NCBI RefSeq assembly: GCF_019431455.1
Contig: NZ_JAHYSR010000003.1
Coordinates: forward strand, 101,995-165,994
Reading direction: 5' to 3'
From: Paracoccus bogoriensis
GTDB taxonomy: Bacteria; Pseudomonadota; Alphaproteobacteria; Rhodobacterales; Rhodobacteraceae
Length of the DNA: 64,000 nt
Shown: piece by piece, positions 1 to 8,272 of the stretch
Layout of the letters: every line of letters begins with the position of its first letter
How positions within the stretch are numbered: position 1 is the first letter of the stretch
Made by a program: the position numbers and the translations under genes
The notes under the pieces: model-generated
What the model was told of the DNA's origin: nothing
The model's input: only the letters and a program-made list of their open reading frames with translations
The model's database searches: none

Positions 1-1
1 G

Positions 2-514
2 AGACCCATCCTGATCCATCCCGATCCGCGCCTCAAGCGTGTGGCCGACCCGATTGCCCGCATCACGCCGGACATCGAGACCCTGGCCGCCGACATGATC
101 GCGACGATGTATGACGCGCCCGGCATCGGCCTGGCCGGCCCGCAGGTCGGCGTGTTGCAGCGCATCTTCGTGATGGACGCGACCCGCGACCCCGAGGCCG
201 AGCCCGATCCGATGGTTCTGGTGAACCCGGAACTGGTCTGGCGATCGGACGCGACGAATGTCTATGAGGAAGGCTGCCTGTCGATCCCCGACCAATATGC
301 CGAGGTGACGCGCCCGGCCGAGGTCCGGCTGCGCTGGCTGGGGCTTGACGGCAAGGTTCACGAGCGCGATTTCGACGGGCTGGCCGCGACCTGCGCCCAG
401 CATGAACTGGATCATCTGGACGGAGTGCTGTTCATCGACCACCTCTCGGCGATCCGGCGCCAGATGATCACGCGAAAGATGCAGAAGCTCAAGCGGGACC
501 GGGCGCGCAGCTGA
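2..514 (+). CDS. def: Peptide deformylase, 5' end outside window
   Basis: Removes the N-formyl group from nascent proteins in the cytoplasm, the step that reverses the Fmt reaction encoded just downstream. The reading frame is open from base 2 and reads RPILIHPDPRLK, the usual deformylase N-terminus, so only the first few codons are missing; the GTG at 41 is internal. All three signature motifs are present: GIGLAGPQ (about 122-145), EEGCLS with the metal-binding Cys at 273-275, and QHELDH (398-415) with two metal-binding His and the catalytic Glu. This is therefore the competent copy. It is followed after 38 bases by a second, degenerate deformylase and then fmt, all on the same strand. Confidence 0.95.
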   Translation, partial: RPILIHPDPRLKRVADPIARITPDIETLAADMIATMYDAPGIGLAGPQVGVLQRIFVMDATRDPEAEPDPMVLVNPELVWRSDATNVYEEGCLSIPDQYAEVTRPAEVRLRWLGLDGKVHERDFDGLAATCAQHELDHLDGVLFIDHLSAIRRQMITRKMQKLKRDRARS

Positions 515-552
515 AGCTCGCGTCGCGCCCTCTTTGGACAAGGACCAGCGCC

Positions 553-1056
553 ATGGCCGTGCGGCCCTTCATCCCCTATTCCGACCCGCGCCTGCATCGC
601 CCGGCCGAGCCCGTCGAAGCCGTGAACGAGGCCGTGCGGATGATCTGGGACGACATGATCGACACGATGGAGGCGATGCCGGGCGTGGGCCTTGCCGCGC
701 CGCAGATCGGGATCATGCTGCGTCTGGCGGTGGTCGATGCGTCCGACAAGCGTGGTCAGGCGGTACGGATGGCCAATCCCGAGATCCTGTATGCCAGCGT
801 TCAGTTGCGCAGCCATGACGAGGCGAGCCCCAACCTGCCCGGCGTCTGGGCGCCGGTGAAGCGGCCGCGCGCCGTCACGGTGCGGTTCCTCAACGAACAG
901 GGGCAGATCGAGGATCGCGATTTCGTCGGCCTGTGGGCGACCAGCGTGCAGCATCAGATCGACCATCTGGAGGGGCGGGTTTATGTGGATTATCTGACGC
1001 CCTTGCGGCGCAGGATGCTGGTCGCGAGATCGGCGAAGCTGGCGCGGAGGGGATAG
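553..1056 (+). CDS. Peptide deformylase-like protein lacking catalytic residues
   Basis: A 167-residue protein with the deformylase fold signature GVGLAAPQ (residues 44-51) that aligns over its whole length with the upstream deformylase. The key residues differ. Where the active copy has EEGCLS this one reads DEASPN, so the metal-binding Cys is Ser92. Where the active copy has HELDH this one reads HQIDH, so the catalytic Glu is Gln135, while both His (134 and 138) are kept. Hydrolysis by the standard metal mechanism is not expected. Start ATG 553 has an AAGGA about eight bases upstream. It sits between an intact def and fmt, which suggests a retained structural or regulatory role near the ribosome exit, but this is inference. 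Automatic pipelines would call it def. Confidence 0.85.
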   Translation: MAVRPFIPYSDPRLHRPAEPVEAVNEAVRMIWDDMIDTMEAMPGVGLAAPQIGIMLRLAVVDASDKRGQAVRMANPEILYASVQLRSHDEASPNLPGVWAPVKRPRAVTVRFLNEQGQIEDRDFVGLWATSVQHQIDHLEGRVYVDYLTPLRRRMLVARSAKLARRG

Positions 1057-1117
1057 CGCCAGGGATTGCCTGCCCCTGGACCGCCGGGGATGTTCGGATC
1101 AAGGCAAAGGAGTGGCC

Positions 1118-2011
1118 ATGCGCGTCATTTTCATGGGGACGCCAGATTTTTCGGTTCCTGCCCTGCGCGAGATCGCCGCGCGCCATGAGATCGTGGCGGT
1201 TTATACGCAGCCGCCCAGGGCGGCCGGGCGCGGGCAGAAGCCGCGCGTCTCGCCGGTTCAAGCGGCGGCCGAGGCTCTGGGCCTGCCGGTGCGCCATCCC
1301 GAGCAGTTGCGCGATCCGGCCGAGCAGGGCGCCTTTGCTGCGTTGGACGCGGATGTGGCGGTCGTGGTGGCCTATGGGCTGATCCTGCCGCAGCCGGTTC
1401 TGGACGCGCCGCGGCTGGGCTGTCTGAATATCCATGCCTCGATCCTGCCGCGCTGGCGAGGGGCCGCGCCCATTCAGCGGGCCATCATGGCGGGGGATGC
1501 CGAAACGGGCGTTGCGATCATGCAGATGGAGGCCGGGCTGGATACCGGTCCGGTCCTGGCCGAGGCGCGCACGCCCATTGGCACCGAGGAGACCGCTGCC
1601 GATCTGCATGACCGTTTGTCCGGCATGGGTGCAACCTTGATCTGCGATGTGCTGGGGCGCCTGCCTCTGCCCGCTGTGCCGCAGGCGTCGGAGGGTGTCA
1701 CCTATGCCTCCAAGATCCTGAAGGACGAGGCGCGCATCGACTGGACAAGGCCCGCGGCCGAGATCGACCGACAGATCCGTGGCCTGTCGCCTTTTCCCGG
1801 CGCCTGGTGCGATATCGGCGGAGAACGCGTCAAGCTGCTCCGCGCGCGGCTGATCGAGGGCGAGGGTGCGCCGGGCGAGGTTCTGGGAGGATTTCGGGTG
1901 GCCTGCGGGACAGGCGCGCTGGAAATCACCGAGGCCCAGCGTGCGGGAAAGAGGGCTATGCGTGCCGATGATCTTGTGCGCGGATGGGCGCTGCCTTTGC
2001 GTTTGGGGTAG
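1118..2011 (+). CDS. fmt: Methionyl-tRNA formyltransferase
   Basis: Formylates the amino group of initiator Met-tRNA using 10-formyltetrahydrofolate. The 297-residue protein begins [16 protein letters not shown] and carries [10 protein letters not shown] and the hallmark [17 protein letters not shown], which includes the catalytic Asn-His pair. A C-terminal oligonucleotide-binding domain follows from about residue 200. ATG 1118 is chosen over the in-frame GTG at 1112 because AAAGGAG (1106-1112) lies at normal distance from the ATG and overlaps the GTG. Slightly shorter than the usual 305-315 residues. Grouped with the deformylase genes, as is common for this pair of opposing activities. Confidence 0.95.
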   Translation: MRVIFMGTPDFSVPALREIAARHEIVAVYTQPPRAAGRGQKPRVSPVQAAAEALGLPVRHPEQLRDPAEQGAFAALDADVAVVVAYGLILPQPVLDAPRLGCLNIHASILPRWRGAAPIQRAIMAGDAETGVAIMQMEAGLDTGPVLAEARTPIGTEETAADLHDRLSGMGATLICDVLGRLPLPAVPQASEGVTYASKILKDEARIDWTRPAAEIDRQIRGLSPFPGAWCDIGGERVKLLRARLIEGEGAPGEVLGGFRVACGTGALEITEAQRAGKRAMRADDLVRGWALPLRLG

Positions 2012-2063
2012 GGCCGGGCAGGGCCCGGCCTCGCGCCTGGCCGTGGCGGGGCTTGTCCCCGCC
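2012..2063. terminator. Two GC-rich hairpins between convergent fmt and secA
   Basis: Immediately after the fmt stop, GGCCGGGC and GCCCGGCC pair around a 3-nt loop (2012-2030). A second stem, GGCGGGG/CCCCGCC with loop CTTGT, spans 2045-2063. Neither has a T tract, so they are weak intrinsic terminators or transcript-end stabilisers serving both convergent genes. Confidence 0.5.
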
Positions 2064-2110
2064 CGGCGGGCGCGATCCTGTCGCGGGACGCAATCCGTCT
2101 TGCGGCGATT

Positions 2111-4828
2111 TCAGAAAGCGCCGTGGCAGTGCTTGAATTTCTTGCCCGAACCGCAGGGACAGGGTTCGTTGCGCGAGGGGTTGCCCCAGGTTGCGGGATC
2201 GGCCTCGTCGAAGCCCTCGATCAGCGGCACAGGCTTCCTTGCGTCCGAGGCAGACTGGCTGTCTGCCCCATGCGCCTGGCTCAGGCGATCCTGCGCAGCC
2301 CTCTGCTGTTCGGCCATCTGGCGCAGCATCTCTTCGCGTTCGGCATCGGTCAGCGGGCGGATCTGCGACAGGCGCTGCGTCACGTCGAAGCGCAGGCTGT
2401 CCAGCAGCGATTCGAAAAGCTGGAAGGCCTCGGTCTTGTATTCCGAGAGCGGGTCGCGCTGCGCGTAGCCGCGGAAGCCCACGACCGAGCGCAGATGTTC
2501 CAGCGTCAGCAGGTGGTCGCGCCATTTCTGGTCGATCATCTGCAGCAGCACCTGCTTTTCGACGGTCTTCATCGTCTCGGGGCCGAAGGCGGCGGCCTTT
2601 TCGGCCATGTAGCGGTCGCTCGCTTCGGTAATCCGCTCGCGCATCACCTCTTGATCGACGCCCTCTTCCTCGGCCCACTCGACGATGGGCAGGTTCATGT
2701 TCAGTTTTTCACGAACTGCGTTTTTCAGGCCCTCGGTATCCCACTGGTCGGCATAAGTCCTGGCAGGCATGAAATCCTCGACCAGATCGTCGATGACCTG
2801 GTGGCGCATGTCGGCGGTGATCTCGCCCACTTCGTCGCTGTCCATGATCTCGCGGCGCTGGCCGAAGATGGCCTTGCGCTGATCGTTCATCACGTCGTCG
2901 AACTTCAGCAACTGCTTGCGGATGTCGAAATTGCGCCCCTCGACCTTGGCCTGGGCGCGTTCCAGCGACTTGTTCACCCAAGGGTGCACGATCGCCTCGC
3001 CTTCTTTCATGCCGAGGGTCGAGAGCACCTTGTCCAGCCGGTCAGAGCCGAAAATCCGCATCAGGTCGTCTTCCAGCGACAGGAAGAACAGCGACCTGCC
3101 CGGATCGCCCTGACGGCCCGAACGGCCGCGCAGCTGGTTGTCGATCCGGCGGCTTTCATGACGTTCGGTGCCCAGGACGAACAGGCCGCCCGACTCGAGC
3201 ACCTTCTGCCTGTCGGCGGCGTGTTCGGCCTCGATCCGGGCGCGGGTGGCGTCGGGATCGGCCGAGGGATCGGCCCTCAGCGCCTCCATCACCTTCATCT
3301 CGACATTGCCGCCAAGCTGGATGTCGGTGCCGCGTCCGGCCATGTTGGTGGCGATGGTCACCGCGCCGGGCTTACCCGCATCGGCGACGATCTGCGCCTC
3401 GGCCTCGTGCTGGCGGGCGTTCAGGACGTTATGCGCGATCCCCTCGCGGCTCAGCAGTCCCGACAGCATCTCGGATTTCTCGATGCTGGTCGTGCCGACC
3501 AGGATCGGCTGGCCCTTGGCATGAGCCTCCTTGATGGCCTCGACGACGGCGGCGTATTTTTCCTTGGCGGTGCGATAGACGCGGTCATGTTCGTCGATTC
3601 GCGCGATGCCGCGATTGGTCGGAACCTCGACAACGCCCAGCTTGTAGATTTCCTGGAATTCCTCGGCCTCGGTCGCGGCCGTGCCGGTCATTCCGGCCAG
3701 TTTGGAATAAAGCCGGAAATAGTTCTGGAAGGTCACGCTGGCCAGGGTCACGTTCTCGGGCTGGATATCCACGCCCTCCTTGGCCTCGATCGCCTGATGC
3801 AACCCGTCGGACAGGCGGCGGCCCTTCATCATCCGGCCGGTGAATTCGTCGATCAGCATCACCTCGCCGTTGCGGACCATGTAATGCTGATCCTTCAGGA
3901 ACAGCTTGTGCGCGCGCAGCGCCTGGTTGGCGTGGTGAACGATGGTGGTCGATTCCGGGTCATAGAGCGTCTGCCCCTCGGGCAGCACCCCATCGGCCTG
4001 AAGCCGCTGTTCGAGAAACTCGTTGCCCTCTTCGGTGAAGGTGGCGTTGCGCGCCTTCTCGTCCAGCTTGTAATGCTGGTCCGTCAGAAGCGGGATATAC
4101 TTGTCCAGCACGCGGTAAAGTTCCGACCGGTCCTGGCTGGGCCCCGAGATGATCAGCGGCGTGCGCGCCTCGTCGATGAGGATGCTGTCCACCTCGTCCA
4201 CGATGGCGAAATTGTGGCCGCGCTGGACCATTTCGGCCACCGAGCCCTTCATGTTGTCGCGCAGATAGTCGAAGCCCAGCTCGTTATTGGTCGCATAGGT
4301 CACGTCGCAGGCATAGGCGGCGCGCTTTTCGTCCTCGGGCTGGAAAGGATAGACGACGCCGCAGGTCATGCCCAGCTGCGTATAGACCTTGGACATCCAT
4401 TCCGCGTCGCGCTTGGCCAGGTAGTCGTTGACCGTGACCACATGCACGCCCTTGCCCGACAGCGCGTTCAGATAGGCCGGGAAGGTCGCGACCAGGGTCT
4501 TGCCCTCGCCGGTCTTCATCTCGGCGATGTTGCCCTGATGCAGAAAGATCCCGCCCATCAGCTGCACATCGAAGGCGCGCAGGCCAAGCGCGCGGCGCGC
4601 GCCCTCGCGGCAATTCGCAAAGGCCTCGGGCAGGATGTCGTCGAGGCTCTCGCCCCCCGCCACGCGGTTCCGGAATTCGCGCGTCTTTTCGATCAGCCCT
4701 TGGTCGGACAGCGCCTTGAACTCGGCCTCCAGCGCGTTGATTCGCGCGACAAGCGGGCGCGTGGCCTTGATCTTGCGGTCATTGGGCGTGCCAAAGACCA
4801 TCTTCGCCAGATTTCCGATGCCGAGCAT
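2111..4828 (-). CDS. secA: Preprotein translocase ATPase SecA
   Basis: The motor ATPase that drives unfolded preproteins through SecYEG at the inner membrane. The 905-residue protein starts [13 protein letters not shown] at ATG 4828 (GAAGGTG just upstream); longer frames to 4972 add unrelated residues. Visible are Walker A MKTGEGKT near residue 104, the DEAD-type [13 protein letters not shown], the second nucleotide-binding fold with [12 protein letters not shown], and a C-terminal zinc-binding tail with [13 protein letters not shown], which contacts SecB and ribosomes. Normal length. It is divergent from ppiC, whose product folds exported proteins, so the two neighbours share the export pathway. 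The 211-base gap between them holds a strong hairpin in the secA leader. Confidence 0.98.
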   Translation of the reverse strand: MLGIGNLAKMVFGTPNDRKIKATRPLVARINALEAEFKALSDQGLIEKTREFRNRVAGGESLDDILPEAFANCREGARRALGLRAFDVQLMGGIFLHQGNIAEMKTGEGKTLVATFPAYLNALSGKGVHVVTVNDYLAKRDAEWMSKVYTQLGMTCGVVYPFQPEDEKRAAYACDVTYATNNELGFDYLRDNMKGSVAEMVQRGHNFAIVDEVDSILIDEARTPLIISGPSQDRSELYRVLDKYIPLLTDQHYKLDEKARNATFTEEGNEFLEQRLQADGVLPEGQTLYDPESTTIVHHANQALRAHKLFLKDQHYMVRNGEVMLIDEFTGRMMKGRRLSDGLHQAIEAKEGVDIQPENVTLASVTFQNYFRLYSKLAGMTGTAATEAEEFQEIYKLGVVEVPTNRGIARIDEHDRVYRTAKEKYAAVVEAIKEAHAKGQPILVGTTSIEKSEMLSGLLSREGIAHNVLNARQHEAEAQIVADAGKPGAVTIATNMAGRGTDIQLGGNVEMKVMEALRADPSADPDATRARIEAEHAADRQKVLESGGLFVLGTERHESRRIDNQLRGRSGRQGDPGRSLFFLSLEDDLMRIFGSDRLDKVLSTLGMKEGEAIVHPWVNKSLERAQAKVEGRNFDIRKQLLKFDDVMNDQRKAIFGQRREIMDSDEVGEITADMRHQVIDDLVEDFMPARTYADQWDTEGLKNAVREKLNMNLPIVEWAEEEGVDQEVMRERITEASDRYMAEKAAAFGPETMKTVEKQVLLQMIDQKWRDHLLTLEHLRSVVGFRGYAQRDPLSEYKTEAFQLFESLLDSLRFDVTQRLSQIRPLTDAEREEMLRQMAEQQRAAQDRLSQAHGADSQSASDARKPVPLIEGFDEADPATWGNPSRNEPCPCGSGKKFKHCHGAF

Positions 4829-4860
4829 GTCACCTTCGCAATCACGTTGTTGGGAAAGGC

Positions 4861-4892
4861 GCCTGTGCCGCGGGCCACTTGCCCGCACAGGC
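4861..4892 (-). promoter_or_regulatory. Hairpin in the secA leader
   Basis: GCCTGT (4861-4866) pairs with ACAGGC (4887-4892), and inside it GCGGGC pairs with GCCCGC, giving a two-tier stem about 33 bases upstream of the secA start on the minus strand. The position allows a role in translation or stability of secA mRNA. No SecM-like ORF is recognisable, so any regulation would differ from the enterobacterial arrangement. Confidence 0.35.
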
Positions 4893-5039
4893 CGCATTGC
4901 CGTATCAGGGGCCTGAACGAAACGCGGCGGCGGCGCCTTCCACGGAGTTGCTCCGGGATGTAGGCCCCGCATGGCCGAGTGTCAATGTTGGCCCGGTCCG
5001 TCGATGCGGTCCGGGCCGTGATCTGCAGGGGGTTGCGAC

Positions 5040-5879
5040 ATGCTGAAAGCGTCTTGTCTGGCACTGGCAATAGGGCTCGGGGCACTTGTGCCCGCCGCCC
5101 TGGCCGAGGAAAGCGAGGCCGACCGCGTGGTCGCCACCGTGAACGGCCAGCCGATCACCTTGGGCCAGATGATCCTGATGCGCCAGTCGATGACCGACCC
5201 GATGGCGCAGCAACTGCCCGATCAGGCGATGTGGGATCTGATGCTGGACCAGCTGATCCGCCAGACCGCCGTGGCCGAGGCCGCCCGGGACAGCGCCGGT
5301 CTGCGCGCCCAGATCGAATTGCAGCGCCGCAATGCGATGGCCACCGCCACCGTCAGTCGCCTGGCCGAGGCCGAACCCTCGGACGAGGCGATTGCGGCCG
5401 CCTATGATCGCCTGTTCGGCAATGCCGAGCCGACGACCGAATACAACGCCGCCCACATCCTGGTCGAGACCGAGGAAGAGGCTGCCGAGATCAAGGCCCT
5501 GATCGACGGCGGTGCCGATTTCGGCGACCTGGCCGAGCAGCGTTCCACCGGGCCTTCGGGGCCGAACCGCGGCGATCTGGGTTGGTTCTCGGCCGATCAG
5601 ATGGTGCCGCCCTTTGCCGAGGCCGTGGCCGCGATGCAGCCGGGCGAGGTCTCTGATCCGGTGCAGACCGAATTCGGCTGGCACGTGATCCGGCTGGCGG
5701 AAACGCGCCTGCGCGAGGCGCCCGAACTGGCCGAAATCCGCGACCAGCTCGCGCAGATGGTCTTGCGCGAGACGGTCGAGACCGAGATTCAGCGACTCGT
5801 GTCCGAAGCCGATGTCCAGCGCGTCGAGGACATCGACCCTGCGCTGATCAATGACACCAGCCTGCTGGAGGCAGAGTGA
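5040..5879 (+). CDS. Periplasmic parvulin-type peptidyl-prolyl isomerase
   Basis: A 279-residue exported foldase. Residues 1-22 form a signal peptide ending LVPAALA. An N-terminal SurA-like chaperone segment (about 25-130) is followed by a parvulin domain (about 135-225) recognised by AAHILVETEEEA, FGDLAEQRSTGPSG, RGDLGWF and EFGWHVIRL. It is expected to isomerise X-Pro bonds and chaperone proteins leaving the Sec channel, consistent with the divergent secA neighbour. Its TGA overlaps the argJ ATG (TGATG), so the pair is translationally coupled, a linkage often seen in Rhodobacteraceae. A GGCCCGG/CCGGGCC hairpin (4990-5017) lies in its leader. Confidence 0.9.
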   Translation: MLKASCLALAIGLGALVPAALAEESEADRVVATVNGQPITLGQMILMRQSMTDPMAQQLPDQAMWDLMLDQLIRQTAVAEAARDSAGLRAQIELQRRNAMATATVSRLAEAEPSDEAIAAAYDRLFGNAEPTTEYNAAHILVETEEEAAEIKALIDGGADFGDLAEQRSTGPSGPNRGDLGWFSADQMVPPFAEAVAAMQPGEVSDPVQTEFGWHVIRLAETRLREAPELAEIRDQLAQMVLRETVETEIQRLVSEADVQRVEDIDPALINDTSLLEAE

Positions 5880-7132
5880 TGGGCAAGGCCGGCTCTTCCG
5901 TTTCGCCGCTGGCGCCTGCGCGCTTTCCCGACCTGCCGGTGATCGAGGGCGTCGAATTCGCCAGCGCCGCCGCAGGCATCAAGTATCAGGGCCGCACCGA
6001 TGTCACGCTGATCCGTGTGGCGCCAGGCAGCACGCTGGCAGGGGCGTTCACGCGGTCCTCGACCCGCGCGGCTTGCGTTCTGGACAATCAGGCCAAGCTG
6101 GCCAAGGGGGGCGATGCGCCGGACGGGGCCGCGATCATCATCAATTCGGGCAATGCCAATGCCTTCACTGGTGCGCGCGGGCAGGAATCGGTCGATGCGG
6201 TGACCGGGGCTGTTGCACGGGCGCTTGGGCTGGGACAGGAGCGGGTCTTTTCGTCCTCGACCGGGGTGATCGGAGAGCCGCTGCCTCATGAGCGCATCAT
6301 TGCGGTCATCGACGACCTGGTCGGTCGGCTGGATGCCGCCGGAGCCGCCGAGGCTGCGCGCGCGATCATGACCACCGACACCTTCTCCAAGGGCGCCTCG
6401 GCCGTCCTGCCGGGCGAGGGCGGCGAAATCCGCATCATGGGCATCGCCAAGGGGTCGGGCATGATCGCGCCCGACATGGCGACGATGCTCGTCTATCTGT
6501 TCACCGACGCGGCCATCCCCGCCGACCTGCTGCAACAGGCACTGAGCGCGGGGCTGGACACGACGTTCAACGCGATCACAGTGGACAGCGACACCTCGAC
6601 CTCGGATGCGCTTATCCTGGCGGCGACGGGGCGCAGCAAGGCCGCGCCGATCACCAATCTGGGCAGCGCCACCGGACGGGCTTTTGTCGCGGCACTGCAT
6701 GGTGTGATGCGCGAACTGGCGCATCTGGTCGTGCGCGATGGCGAAGGCGCCACGAAATTCGTCGAAATCGCCGTGACAGGCGCGCGCGATCCTGCCGACG
6801 CGCATCGCGTGGCCATGGCGATCGCCAATTCGCCATTGGTCAAGACCGCCATCGCGGGCGAGGACGCCAATTGGGGACGCATCGTCGCCGCCATCGGCAA
6901 ATCGGGCGCCGAGGCCGACCGCGACCGTCTGACGATCCGCTTTGGCGACATGATCGTGGCGCGCGACGGCTGGCGCGACCCCTTCTATGACGAACAGGCA
7001 GCCAGCGCCTACATGAAGAACCAGAATCTGCGGATCGGGGTCGATCTGGGGCTGGGGCAGGGCGCGCGCACCGTCTGGACCTGCGATCTGACGCATGGCT
7101 ACATCGACATCAACGCGGATTACCGCTCGTGA
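5879..7132 (+). CDS. argJ: Bifunctional glutamate N-acetyltransferase/ornithine acetyltransferase
   Basis: Transfers the acetyl group from N-acetylornithine to glutamate in the cyclic arginine pathway, and may also use acetyl-CoA. The 417-residue precursor is expected to self-cleave at the Thr in APDMATML (Thr about 202), giving alpha and beta subunits. Other family motifs are IMTTDTFSKGA, NSGNANAFTG and EDANWGRI. ATG 5879 overlaps the preceding stop; a GTG at 5876 is the alternative. The 3' end overlaps mutT by four bases (GTGA). argG lies elsewhere in this window (31618), so arginine genes are dispersed. Confidence 0.95.
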   Translation: MGKAGSSVSPLAPARFPDLPVIEGVEFASAAAGIKYQGRTDVTLIRVAPGSTLAGAFTRSSTRAACVLDNQAKLAKGGDAPDGAAIIINSGNANAFTGARGQESVDAVTGAVARALGLGQERVFSSSTGVIGEPLPHERIIAVIDDLVGRLDAAGAAEAARAIMTTDTFSKGASAVLPGEGGEIRIMGIAKGSGMIAPDMATMLVYLFTDAAIPADLLQQALSAGLDTTFNAITVDSDTSTSDALILAATGRSKAAPITNLGSATGRAFVAALHGVMRELAHLVVRDGEGATKFVEIAVTGARDPADAHRVAMAIANSPLVKTAIAGEDANWGRIVAAIGKSGAEADRDRLTIRFGDMIVARDGWRDPFYDEQAASAYMKNQNLRIGVDLGLGQGARTVWTCDLTHGYIDINADYRS

Positions 7133-7527
7133 AGTCGGTTCTGGTCTCGGCGGTGGCGCTGATCGACGTGGATGGACGCGTCCTGCTTGCACAGCGCCCC
7201 GAGGGCAAGTCCATGGCTGGACTCTGGGAATTTCCTGGCGGCAAGGTCGAGCCGGACGAGACCCCCGAAGCCGCGCTGATCCGTGAATTGCACGAAGAAC
7301 TGGGCATCGAGACCTGGTCCTCTTGCCTGGCGCCACTGACCTTCGCCAGCCATCAATATGACAATTTTCACCTGCTGATGCCGCTTTTTGCCTGCCGCAG
7401 GTGGCAAGGTATCCCGAAGCCGCGCGAGGGACAGCGGTTGGCCTGGGTCAAGGCGGCGGATTTGTCCCACTATCCGATGCCCGCTGCCGATCTTCCGCTG
7501 ATTCCGATTCTGCGAATGTGGCTGTAA
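7129..7527 (+). CDS. mutT: MutT-type 8-oxo-dGTP diphosphatase
   Basis: A 132-residue Nudix hydrolase expected to remove oxidised dGTP from the nucleotide pool. A perfect Nudix box runs from residue 37 to 59, beginning GGKVEPDETPEAAL and ending RELHEELG. The short length, the WEFPGGK lead-in and the C-terminal WVKAADL resemble E. coli MutT. It begins with GTG 7129 overlapping the argJ stop, so it is the last gene of the ppiC-argJ-mutT operon. Substrate is inferred from family resemblance; other nucleotide diphosphatases share this layout. Confidence 0.88.
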   Translation: MKSVLVSAVALIDVDGRVLLAQRPEGKSMAGLWEFPGGKVEPDETPEAALIRELHEELGIETWSSCLAPLTFASHQYDNFHLLMPLFACRRWQGIPKPREGQRLAWVKAADLSHYPMPAADLPLIPILRMWL

Positions 7528-7649
7528 CGTCGCACTGACCTTGGATCTCGTTCAAATGCTGCCCAATTCGTAGAAGAGTTGAATGGGTGTTTAGTGGATT
7601 TTTAACCAGTTCATGCCAACCTCACCCGGTGGGGCAGAGGAGGATTAAG

Positions 7650-7778
7650 ATGATTCGCACCATCTCGATCAGTCGTTACATATCCATTCAGGGCGTTTTC
7701 GAGGGGACCGCCGCCGATGGAAATATCGTGGTGCGTGTTGGCAGCCGAACGTATGAAGGTCGTCCTGTCGGCAAGTGA
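7650..7778 (+). CDS. Small uncharacterised protein, 42 residues
   Basis: Starts MIRTISISRYISIQGVF at ATG 7650 with a strong GAGGAGG eight to ten bases upstream, the best ribosome-binding site in this part of the window. The rest alternates hydrophobic and polar residues (VVRVGSRTYEGRPVGK), suggesting a small beta-sheet protein; there is no signal peptide or Cys. A strong hairpin 40 bases after the stop fits a monocistronic unit. I recall similar tiny ORFs in Rhodobacteraceae, but no function is known to me. It could be a short regulatory or ribosome-associated peptide, though nothing in the sequence decides this. Confidence 0.6.
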   Translation: MIRTISISRYISIQGVFEGTAADGNIVVRVGSRTYEGRPVGK

Positions 7779-7816
7779 AGGCTCGGCAAGTGAACTGCCC
7801 CGCGAAGGGCAAGAGA

Positions 7817-7844
7817 GCAAGGGCGGCGTGCGGGCCGCCCTTGC
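7817..7844 (+). terminator. Hairpin after the 42-residue ORF
   Basis: GCAAGGGCGGC pairs perfectly with GCCGCCCTTGC around a 6-nt loop, 39 bases after the stop at 7778. There is no T tract. It most likely marks the 3' end of the small transcript. From here to 8228 (about 380 bases) I see no gene: ORFs on both strands are short, lack ribosome-binding sites and resemble no known protein. Confidence 0.55.
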
Positions 7845-8228
7845 GCATGTCCTGCCATCGACCGTGGCTCTGCTTTCTGGCCGAAGGCGGCCTCGGATCA
7901 CCCCTGTCAGATATGCCATGGCGTGACATGCCTCGGTCACACCCGATGCCCCCCTGCCTGGCATCGACGTGATCGTGCAAGGGGTTTCCTGCCTGAGGGG
8001 GAAGGCGCAAGGGCAGATTTCAGCAACCCTTCGCCCGAAGCCGACACGACTATGCCTTTGGTGTTCTGGGGCCATCCTACCCATAAGGACCAAGACCCTG
8101 ATGGCGCAAGCGGGTGGAGGGCATCTTGCTCCTGCGCGGCCCTTTGGCGTGCGGGAGGCGCATCGGGATCGCGGCTCGGCCGTCGGTCATGCAGGCCAAC
8201 ACAAAGCCGGACCTGGACCGCAGATGAG

Positions 8229-8256
8229 AAAAGAGCCGCGGCACCGCGGCTCTTTT
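8229..8256 (-). terminator. Terminator of the rimP-infB operon
   Basis: A 13-bp perfect stem, AAAAGAGCCGCGG with its complement CCGCGGCTCTTTT, separated by only CA, lies 17 bases beyond the infB stop. On the minus strand it ends in a T run, typical of an intrinsic terminator; the A run on the other arm would let it act in both directions. Confidence 0.8.
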
Positions 8257-8272
8257 CCTGTGTCGTGACGAT

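Noticed and set aside
2123..4963. 946-codon open frame opposite secA
   Set aside because: Antisense to a fully recognisable SecA; no family resemblance, composition typical of GC-rich antisense frames.
4829..5039. SecM-like regulatory peptide upstream of secA
   Set aside because: No ORF with a signal peptide or arrest motif and no ribosome-binding site; only the hairpin is supported.
7611..8093. 160-codon minus-strand ORF in the gap before infB
   Set aside because: No recognisable protein features; it crosses the well-supported 42-codon gene on the other strand.
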